From assembly GCA_048013815.1 (NCBI GenBank), contig CM106586.1:23002001-23066000 (forward strand): a stretch of DNA of 64,000 bases, written 5' to 3'. This document shows positions 55,811 to 64,000 of the stretch, piece by piece. Each line of letters opens with the position of its first letter. Within the stretch, counting starts at the first letter, position 1. Under the pieces are notes generated by a model. It worked only from the letters and a program-made list of their open reading frames with translations. It did no database searches and was not told the origin of the DNA. This DNA is from Setoptus koraiensis (lineage: Eukaryota; Arthropoda). The translations under genes were made by a program, and so were the position numbers.

Positions 55811-57121
55811 ATGCTCTCGGCATTTTCCTCTCAAACGGCAAACCACCATGAATCTAAATTCACAACATCGTCGTCATCATCATCATCGTCCACCACTGTG
55901 CGAACTTCTAACAAACAGGTCACCAAAAGTACCAGGGTGATCGATAACAGACGAGATGAATCGTCACCAGAACAGGACAACCATGTAATCCGTACTACTA
56001 ACAATGTCAACAATAAGACATCTTCTCAAATTAAACAACCCCCTATCACAGAACCAACAACTCCTCCTACACAACAACCTCAAGGCATTTATATGCTGTA
56101 TGGAAAAGATCTTAGAGAATATGATAACATACCTGTTGACGAAATTTTAGCCAAATTGTCACCTGAGGAACTTGAACAATTGAGTAATGAAGTGGACCCA
56201 GATGACACATTATTACCTCCATCACAAAGATGTAAAAATCAAACTTCTAAAGATCCTACGGGACCTTTAAATAGAAGAAAGCTCATACATTATTTGGCTA
56301 AATATGCCATGGAGCAACAAGACTGGCCTGAAAATAAACGATATGTATCAGGAGTAAAATTGGGCAAGGTGTTTACACCAAAAGTAGTGCCAAGTCATCC
56401 TAGCGATGAGATACCATTAATGCTTGATTTAGATGATGACAGCTCTAAAGCATTAAATACTGCCACCGAATCTGATTTGGTTGATTTGGCCGGTATTTTA
56501 GGTTTACATTCAATGTTGAATCAAGATCAATATTATGCGTCAATAACAAATAAATCCCAACGTCCAGGAGATAAATTTGAATCTATAGTCAAATCTACAC
56601 CCTTAAAACCATCTAAGATAGAACCAGACAATACAACAGATCCTATAAAGACGGCAGAGCTAATAGCAAAAAATGATGCAGAATTAACAGAAGTAAATTT
56701 AAACAATATAAAACACATAACAAGAGATACATTTAAGAAGATATTTGAAGGTCTTAAAACTAACACAAACCTCAAAACAATAAGTCTTTGTAACGTTGGT
56801 CTGACCGATGGTCCAATTTCCAAGCTGGTTGATGCAATAAAACAGAATACAACTTTAAAGATCATCAATCTAGATTCAAACTTCTTATCCGGAGTAATGA
56901 TAAGAACATTGATTGATGCACTTTTAGAGAAACAAAAAGTATTAGAGCTAAGAGCAAGTAATCAAAGGCCACAAATTCTAGGTAATCGAATTGAGATGGA
57001 TATAGCAAAGTTGGTCGAGAAAAATAACACACTACTTAGATTAGGATTGAACTTTGATGTACCAGATGCTAGAATGAGAGTTGCAAAACATTTGCAAGAT
57101 AACAATGACAATAGTAAGTAG
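55811..57121 (+). CDS. tmod: Tropomodulin, right copy
   Basis: Protein identical to the left copy over all 436 residues; domains as described there. The frame ends in AATAGTAAGTAG, where GTAAGT is a consensus donor; the next exon could follow the acceptor CGCTTACAG ending at 58131, exactly where the palindrome arm ends, adding NTPSLSLTKYACRNARIG in phase. Tropomodulins usually continue a few to about 30 residues past this point, so either end is possible. Being flanked by unique sequence, this copy is the better candidate for the ancestral locus. Confidence 0.92.
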   Translation: MLSAFSSQTANHHESKFTTSSSSSSSSTTVRTSNKQVTKSTRVIDNRRDESSPEQDNHVIRTTNNVNNKTSSQIKQPPITEPTTPPTQQPQGIYMLYGKDLREYDNIPVDEILAKLSPEELEQLSNEVDPDDTLLPPSQRCKNQTSKDPTGPLNRRKLIHYLAKYAMEQQDWPENKRYVSGVKLGKVFTPKVVPSHPSDEIPLMLDLDDDSSKALNTATESDLVDLAGILGLHSMLNQDQYYASITNKSQRPGDKFESIVKSTPLKPSKIEPDNTTDPIKTAELIAKNDAELTEVNLNNIKHITRDTFKKIFEGLKTNTNLKTISLCNVGLTDGPISKLVDAIKQNTTLKIINLDSNFLSGVMIRTLIDALLEKQKVLELRASNQRPQILGNRIEMDIAKLVEKNNTLLRLGLNFDVPDARMRVAKHLQDNNDNSK

Positions 57122-58127
57122 AGGAATAACTATGATGATGATCATGATAACTTTACAACATCTTTTTGTTCTTATTTCTTTCTATTCCAACCACTCTAAC
57201 ATGTGTCCCATCATTTTTCTTTGTAACCTGTAACTCAATACAATAATAATAACAATAGTACGACTTATGCGGATCAACTCATTAGACACTCACGAAAATG
57301 TGGCAGTGCAGTGAAATTTAAACAGATATATATAAAATATAATATTATTATTATTATTATGTCACATAATTCATCTATTAAATCCGAGGAGCTTAAAGCT
57401 ACTAATCGACAAACAACTCTACTCTTACACAACAAAACACATTGTGTGTCCTGGGAATCATATTTCATTCATTGATTGTGGGTGAAGTTGGTTGTTACTG
57501 TTGTTGTTGTTGGTGTTGATGTTGTTGTTGTCTAGTCTAGGAATATTTGGCCGTATGGGAAACCAATGAGCAACTTATTGAAACCTGGTTATCTGAGTCA
57601 ACCAGGTAATAGATGATAGATTCATACATGAACCATGATTGTATCAATGGTTGAGTACAACGGCAGTAATCTGAGCAGGTCACTATTTTTATGATTCTAA
57701 TGTAAAAACTGCAACTAGAGATTTTCCAAGAGAGAGATGCATTTTTATGAAATAATAACCCTGTTAATAATGAATCTCAATATTAGTTTCAAATCTCGAC
57801 TAAGTATATATACATATACATATACTACTACTAGCTTTTGTTAGTAGTAGCCTTAAGAAATGCCTGAAATATTATACATAGGTGATGCCGGCACGTAACT
57901 GAGTCAATGGTCAACACAACACGATATATGGTGGCATCAGTTTCCAACCTTGAAAGTTTTCTATAGATCCTAATGAAGAAGGTTGAGTGAGCCGAATCAG
58001 CGGTCAAGTTTAAATAAAAGTCTCATCTCGAAAGCATTTCAAATTATAACAAACTTTTCTTGTAACTATGTGTACCAATATGCACACAATAACTAAATAA
58101 AAATAATAATTGTGTGCTACCACGCTT

Positions 58128-58648
58128 ACAGCTCCGTCGTTGTCCTTGACCAAATATGCTTGTCGAAACGCCAGAATCGGATGAGAGAATGAACAAGGGG
58201 CCGGGTTTGGAATAGCAATCGTTATATCGCTCAGATTGCGAAATTCCCCTGAATCTTGGTTGAGATAGAGAGGTATATTTCAAGAGATTAAAGAGTGCTA
58301 TCAAAAAGAACGCCAACATACGCTGTTGATGCAAGATTGCTGATGATAGGAGTTGTTGTTTGACAGCGGCCAGTTACTCATTTGTACATGATACTAATCT
58401 ATTTATTGATACAATATGGATACAGGTTTGTTTTTGTGAATGGTCTATAGTACATATTTTTGTGGGTTTACCGGGTAGCTCACTGCGTCATCCGAGACTC
58501 AAATGTTACAGGAATGACAATGGGACAGGCGTGTCAGTTGGATCGGGACGATCGCTTGGACGGAAGTAGTTGGTCTGAAGTCGGGGATAGTTGATGTGTG
58601 TGTGTGAATGTATATAGATAGATTTCAAAAAGATAGTTATTTATTTGA
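58128..58648. other. Region between right tropomodulin and transglutaminase
   Basis: May hold the last small tropomodulin exon (from 58132) and the 3' end of the minus-strand transglutaminase gene. Otherwise nothing recognised. Confidence 0.4.
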
Positions 58649-59770
58649 CTATCTCGTCACTGAGTCTGAGGAACTGTCCGTTAGTGCGCTGCTTCCCGAC
58701 GATGAGTCGACATTGGTCGCTGAGCCCGATGATGATGAGTCGTCACCCTCGTCTACCGAGGCCACCTCTGAGGCTAACGAGCCCGTATTATCGGTGTTAT
58801 CGATAAGCGATGCGCTTGATGATGCACCGTCGCTAGAGGCGCCCAATGCCGATCCCGAGGTTCCCGATCCGGGCGCCACTCCCACTAAGGGATTTGGATT
58901 TGTTAGGCCGGCCGATGGTTGGTTGTTGTAAATTTGCACTTGTTTACTACCAATAACATCTATAAGCTGGGCAGAATGCAACGCCACCAATATTGTTCTT
59001 GGGCCAGCCTTTCTAGGTACAAATGATTCAATATGTGTTATAGTTTCTAATGGCAATATATCACGATAGGCTATTTGTAATGGTTGCGCTAATCCGGGTC
59101 CCTCAACTGTAAAACCGCAACTAGTTAAACGTTGCTCCAATGGATTAGTGAATCTAATTTCTAAATCAAACTTTCTATTAACCATTAATTGTCCATGTGT
59201 TTGTACCAGCAATTGTGGCTTCTCAATCATAAAATCGTCCTCTTCTGACCATGTCTGTTGTGTCTCCTTTACAGTGGCTATAGCGTATATTTTCATCATA
59301 CTATAATCGACCAATTTGTCGATGTAATCGTCGGAGCCAACGCGAATCCTCAGCACTTGTTCTTGGCGCCCATTGAGTGTAATGCTCTGACGATCACGTT
59401 TGACCTTTTGGGCAAGTATACCTGTGTAAAAGACAGAACTTGCCGATAGGGCTATGGTGATGGTGCGCCTGAAATCGCTTCTATTTATCACTTTAACTAT
59501 GACAAAGAATGGCTGGCCCACCATGACCTTGTCAATGTCAATCAAATCGAACTCGACGTCCTCTTTGCCCGGGGCCGGTTGCTCGAACAAGAAGCCCAAA
59601 CCGCCGCATCGGGCCGCATTCAACACGGACATACGTTCCTCTTCGGTGCCCTCTTTATTCTTGTATTGCGATATAATGTCCTCGGCATCGGCCACGCCCG
59701 TGGCCGTGTAATCGTCCAACATTCCAATGCGCTTTGTGAATATTTTTCTGCCCACACTGCGATGTGCCAT
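58649..59770 (-). CDS. Tg: Transglutaminase C-terminal part (Tg/annulin-like)
   Basis: 373 codons from the first ATG, but an acceptor-like CATCGCAG just inside it suggests the exon really starts at 59756 with TGTGGGCAG. The start VGRKIFTKRIG plus ISQYKNKEGTEEERMSVLNA is the end of the transglutaminase catalytic core. Then come the two C-terminal beta-barrels: VMVGQPFFVIVKVINRSD to YAIATVKETQQTW, and LMVNRKFDLEIRFTNPLEQR to LVALHSAQLIDVIGSKQVQI. A 90-residue Gly/Ser/Asp-rich tail follows, absent from vertebrate enzymes. The family crosslinks proteins through Gln-Lys bonds (haemolymph clotting, cuticle). The catalytic Cys-His-Asp part must lie upstream; I do not see it in the remaining 4.2 kb of the window, so it is either beyond a long intron or missing. 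Confidence 0.88.
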   Translation of the reverse strand: MAHRSVGRKIFTKRIGMLDDYTATGVADAEDIISQYKNKEGTEEERMSVLNAARCGGLGFLFEQPAPGKEDVEFDLIDIDKVMVGQPFFVIVKVINRSDFRRTITIALSASSVFYTGILAQKVKRDRQSITLNGRQEQVLRIRVGSDDYIDKLVDYSMMKIYAIATVKETQQTWSEEDDFMIEKPQLLVQTHGQLMVNRKFDLEIRFTNPLEQRLTSCGFTVEGPGLAQPLQIAYRDILPLETITHIESFVPRKAGPRTILVALHSAQLIDVIGSKQVQIYNNQPSAGLTNPNPLVGVAPGSGTSGSALGASSDGASSSASLIDNTDNTGSLASEVASVDEGDDSSSSGSATNVDSSSGSSALTDSSSDSVTR

Positions 59771-60460
59771 TCATATTAATTTTAATTTATTAATTAGTTA
59801 ATTAATTTGACAGCAGAATAAACAGAACAAACAAAGTGGCAAATTAGCAAGACAGATCGATTGAGAGAATTGTAATTAATTGCTGCCGCACTGACACTGA
59901 TTGGTGTCTGGCTGGCTCTTAAGTGTTTGCGCGTGCACTTCCGGCGACGCGCAAACAGCTCAGATAGCGAAAGTGACTCTCGTTAGATGGATTGTGATAC
60001 AGATGCTATCTTTTATATTTTATGGCAATATCTCGTATGCAAGCAGCTTGTCATCGTTATGATGATGGCGTCAACAGAGTGCACACACTTATTCACTGGA
60101 AATATTAATATCAGCAGCGACAGGTAGCAACAGTCAGAGTGGTTTATATTTATAGTTAAAGTGGGTGTTTAAAGGATAAATGACACTTAATTAGGAACTC
60201 GAACGCGTCCTTAATGGAGTTACCCTGCACCGGATGATAGGCGCGATGTTTGCAACGGTACAGCGGATAATTTGTTGCTGGCGCTGCCGTTGTCTGGCGA
60301 TACAACAGCGGCAAACAAACGGTTTGCAGAGCAGCTAATTAGTGAGAATCTAGTCAACAATTGACTATATTTGGCGTCTAATAATTCAGTTTTAATTAAG
60401 CCGACGACACACGCAGAAGCCTGTAGAATGTTGAGTGTCTCGTTGCGCCAAACAACAACA

Positions 60461-60540
60461 AGCAACAGCGAGCAACAACAAGCAACAACCAGCAACGACA
60501 AGCAACGACAAGCAACGACAAGCAACGACAAGCAACAAGG
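60461..60540. repeat. 10-bp tandem repeat, about eight units
   Basis: Units of AGCAACGACA and close variants; the last four complete ones are identical. Confidence 0.85.
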
Positions 60541-63021
60541 AATGGCACCAAACGGCACCAGACAGCAAGCCGTTGTGCCGGCTTATAAATTATTTTGATC
60601 GCTCTTTATCAGTTGACAGTAATCTGATCAGCGATCAGTGATCAGTTTCTCGGCTTCTCTCATCAAGGAAGTGATCGGATGCAGATAGTCGCTCCATCTA
60701 GTTGATGGCGCCACTAATAGACACTTGCGAGAATGAGACTCTCAGACTGAGAGTGAGCCGTTGATCTGAGAGCTGGTGGGCCGGCTGGCAGCGCCAGCCA
60801 ATGCCAGCCAAATGAACGAGACGAGCCGAAACGGTAAATTGGTTGTTTGTCGAGCGCAACGGAAGTAGCTAACAGCATCATTAGATGCTCTATGATGATA
60901 GGCACGCAGACAATCAATGATGCATCATGACGAGATTGCACATGAGATAAGTGAGCAACAAGTGTGAGTCGCTTCAAGTGGCTTGGCTTCGTTTCGCCAA
61001 GCAGCCAGCAAGCATCATCATCAACTAATTACGTCGTTGCTTGTTTGTTTGCGCGCCCGCCCGCATAAACACCGGAAATGAAGGCTCTCAACTGGCATAA
61101 CTGTCTGCTCAATTGGCGATGATTGATCACGTTGTTGTTGTTGTTGTTGTTGTCGTTGTCGTTGTAGATTACATGTTGTTGTCTAGCTCATGCCGCTAAT
61201 AGATTTGTGTGTGACTTGTTGTGCAACATGATCGATTCTTTGTTCAATGTGCGGCGGCTTGTCATCAAGTCAATTGAGTGCCTGTTATGATTGCCTGAGA
61301 TGATTGGGACAACTCTCAGCAAGCATCTCGCACACAATTCTCAATTTTAAAATCTGCCAAATTTATGATGAATTCAAATGCAAAATTGCAAAGGCAACGC
61401 TGCTCACAACAATATCTGAGCGATTCATATTTGTGGCCGCCTACGCGTGCGACGAGCTTTTGCTTCAGACAATCGCGAGTCGCGAGTTGCGATTCGCGAA
61501 TTCCAATGCCGTTGCCGTTTGCGATGACGTGCGTCGCCAGACGGTGGCTACACGCCAGACATTGTGTGTCTAGCAGGCGAAAATAGCGGCGACGAGCAGC
61601 AACAGTAACAACAACAGCAACAACAACAGCAACAACAACAGTAACAACAACAACAACGACGACGACAAAAGCAATCGGCGATGACGTAGCCACTCGTCGT
61701 CGGTTGCATTGTTGTGCAGTCTTGCCACTCTCATTCACCTTGTAACCTCCATTTGCGTCTATTTACGATAAATTCACTCGTTCATATTGCTACAACAATT
61801 TGCTACAACGGTCGACACATCGAGCACTCGCAACCAACAATGTAAGTCAAACAACGCGATGTCGTCATCGGCGGCTCGTTCGCTCAATTGGCCACTCAAT
61901 CTTGTTGCCACTCGATGAATTGCCGCTCACCTGTTGCCGCCCAAAGTAACGAGCTTGCCAATTGGCAAGGTGAACAGTGACAGCGACTGCACCATCAGCC
62001 AGAGACACATCAGTAGCGTCTGGCTGCATTGAGATATTCCGATCTGACAATGTGATCGCAGTCGCCGTCTCGATGCGGGCCACACACGAGCCAAGGCGCG
62101 CACGCAACAATGTAACGGATTATCCGCAACACGGTGGATAAGTGCGAAAAAATGTTTCGCAACATCTCGCAAAGTGCCGGCCGGCCGACAAGTGCGTCTC
62201 GCTTAACTCGCGTTTGCGCTCGCTGTTGTGACGACGCTGTTGTGACGCCCGACACTGTCGACATAACGGTGGCATTATTGTGTCGTTGTGGCATTGTCAG
62301 TGCGAGCCATTGTAATACAACGATTGTATCATTGTGTCAAGAGGAGAGCGTGACGCAACAGCGCATACACTTGTCACTGTTGCAACTGTTGTAACGGCCC
62401 GCTCCTGTTTTGCATTTGCACTTGGCGTCGTTGCACTTCTCGTCGCCAGGCGGCCAACATAACATCGGCGCCCGCATCGCAAACCCGGCCTCATCACTTG
62501 ACAGTTTGGCCCGGCGTCGCTTGCCAATTTGGCCTGGGCACGCTCAACAATTTCGCCTGGCCACGCTTGGCAATTTGCCAACAATTTGGCTGGCTGACTG
62601 TGCAATTGGCGGCCAATTATTGGCCCACTTGACAACCGGCGGATCGCCGGTATGTGCAAATATCTGTCGGATGTTTGCTGCTCACTGCACGCACCGCTGT
62701 AGCCACCATGATCGCGCCACGGTTGCCGTGCTCGCTGAGCTGCGTGGGAGTCACGCAGTTCGGCGGATATTCGCGGATATTCGCAAACATTGGCGGATAT
62801 TGGCGAGCGCTCTCAAATCATTTGAGTCAAATGCTCGCACATGTTGGCATCTCGGGTGTCACATGTGCTCACAGTGAGAGCCAGTCTTGACAGCATTTAT
62901 CTCGATTGTGACGCCGGTGGCGATGGCGCCAAATAGAGCGCGCAAATCGTTTCCGGCGATGCCGTCAATAACGAAGGCAGACTGATAAAAAATGCATTTA
63001 TCACTTGGGTTGTCGCGGCAG

Positions 63022-63069
63022 CCGGCCGACTGACCGGCCGACTGACCAGCCGACTGACCAGCCGACTGA
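63022..63069. repeat. 12-bp tandem repeat, four units
   Basis: CCGGCCGACTGA twice and CCAGCCGACTGA twice, then decayed units. Confidence 0.85.
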
Positions 63070-63654
63070 CTAGCTGACTAGCTGGCGATACTGGCGATCA
63101 GCTGATATGATCGCTGGCAAAACCGCTATATTTGCATCGGCAAGCAGCACACAACTTTGGCACACACTTTTGACACACGTTTAGCCAACGCGACCTTGCC
63201 CACTGAGCCACTCACCTGGCCTGGCTAGCTCACCTGGCTCACCCAGCTCGCTTAGCTCATCAAGCTCGTCAAGCTCATCGGGCTCACCTGGCGCGCAGCT
63301 CCAAACACTGGAGCCATGCAACATTGTTGCGCAACCAGTGGCTGCACAGTGGCCGCCTAGCTGACTGACAATTGTGAGAGCCGGCTGACAGTGTCACAGG
63401 TGAGTCACAAGTCAGTGGGCAAGGTGACAGCAGCGTAAGAGGAAACTGCAAGCGACAACCGTTATTTCCGTGTGTACAAGATTTAATAATAATGTCAAGG
63501 TATGTCAACTTGTGCCCCACTGGGTGTGTTTGTTTCTGGCCACGAGAGGGCGCTGCTCGACGCTCAATACTCGCAACAGTGGTCACAAGCTCGACAATTG
63601 TGAGCCGCCAGTACGCGCTCACAATTCAGTCAGTACCCCGTGACCCGTTATCCC

Positions 63655-63688
63655 GTGCTCACCTGTCGCCTGCAACAGGTGAGCACGT
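63655..63688. repeat. Perfect 13-bp hairpin
   Basis: CGTGCTCACCTGT at 63655-63667, an 8-nt loop (CGCCTGCA) and the exact reverse complement at 63676-63688. Similar in size to the hairpin at 24311. Confidence 0.85.
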
Positions 63689-64000
63689 ACAAACTGCCAG
63701 CTATGCTAACTGTAATTATTATCAGTAATGAACTATATGTTACATGTGTGTGTGTGTGTGTCATTATACATACACAAACATACTGTTAGTATATTGCGCA
63801 ATGCTCGCAATCTGCCAACAGGTACAGGTGCAATATAAAATAATAGCGTCGTGTGTTTTAGCGGCTATTAACGGCAACGGGCAGCGATGGGCACGAACGG
63901 TCGCGCCGGCCGAGGCCAACGAACAGATCATGATTGGAATACTAAATTAGCCACACTAATACCGTTAATCTGTTCGTCCGTTTATTTGCTGCTCGTCGCT

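Larger units (their letters stand above)
54705..58127 (+). repeat. Right arm of the 3.4-kb inverted repeat
   Basis: Mirror of 50519-53940. It ends at CACGCTT (58127), followed by unique sequence; on the left the mirrored point is the edge of the assembly gap, so homology might extend further there. Confidence 0.95.
59771..64000. other. Repeat-rich intron or intergenic region
   Basis: 4.2 kb with no recognisable exon. From about 61 kb onward it is richer in GC than most of the window and built of short imperfect repeats: GGCCTGG/CAATTTG modules at about 62500-62600, GCGGATATT modules at about 62763-62803 and CTCACCTGG modules at about 63207-63295. The open frames on both strands follow these repeats. 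It may be the intron preceding the last transglutaminase exon. Confidence 0.45.

Noticed and set aside
50519-58127. Palindrome as a transposon with long terminal inverted repeats
   Set aside because: The arms carry a host tropomodulin gene and its flanks; there is no transposase and no target-site duplication.
61316-61738. 140-codon minus frame with Val-rich core
   Set aside because: The Val-rich part is the antisense of CAA triplets at about 61590-61670; no domain seen.
1-64000. tRNA, rRNA, CRISPR arrays, retroviral or Polinton-like elements
   Set aside because: No cloverleaf with a T-loop GTTCRANNC in the right setting, no ribosomal signature, no spaced direct repeats of CRISPR type, and no reverse transcriptase, integrase, capsid or envelope motif noticed on either strand.

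Overview
The window looks like nuclear DNA from an arthropod, most likely a chelicerate and plausibly an acariform mite (inference). The evidence is spliced genes with GT/AG introns, two cuticle-type chitin-binding proteins (CPAP1- and CPAP3-like), a Ptp10D-type receptor phosphatase, a short-form phosphoglycerate dehydrogenase, a Tg/annulin-type transglutaminase and a 132-residue fatty-acid-binding protein close to the mite group-13 allergens. Genes are intron-poor: the Ptp10D ectodomain, USP36 and cyclin K are each one uninterrupted frame. Coding repeats of Asn, Gln and Thr are common and spacers are full of CAA-type repeats. I see no tRNA or rRNA gene, no CRISPR, and no reverse transcriptase, integrase or transposase.

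Left part (1-18 kb): the 5' portion of a Ptp10D-like gene on the minus strand runs off the left edge. An old direct duplication (about 6.46-7.52 kb and 9.66-11.24 kb) flanks a small secreted Cys-rich protein gene, and its left copy holds a dead fragment of the last exon of the CPAP1 gene at 11.1-13.4 kb. A COMM-domain gene and a PCGF3-type Polycomb RING gene follow, head to head.

Middle (18-50 kb): a six-exon carbonic anhydrase-related protein gene with a 4.3-kb first intron; a GC-rich spacer with minisatellites and hairpins; then a dense run: fatty-acid-binding protein, DIX-like protein, ABHD4-like hydrolase, USP36, SLC35B1, cyclin K, a PI3K-C2-like pseudogene, a CPAP3-like protein, PHGDH and SNRNP27. 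Functionally they cover cuticle building, Wnt-type scaffolding, lipid handling, deubiquitination, ER nucleotide-sugar transport, transcriptional CDK control, serine synthesis and splicing. These are ordinary housekeeping and developmental genes with no sign of a cluster pathway.

Right part (50-64 kb): after a 500-bp assembly gap comes the most unusual structure, a palindrome with two 3.42-kb arms (50519-53940 and 54705-58127) around a 764-bp spacer. Each arm carries a tropomodulin gene, arranged head to head. Gene bodies and 3' flanks are almost identical, while the promoter-proximal parts differ strongly except for one perfectly identical 176-bp block with a 55-codon open frame. The gap next to one arm means an assembly or haplotype artefact must be excluded. 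The window ends with the C-terminal exon of a transglutaminase and 4.2 kb of repeat-rich, relatively GC-rich DNA.
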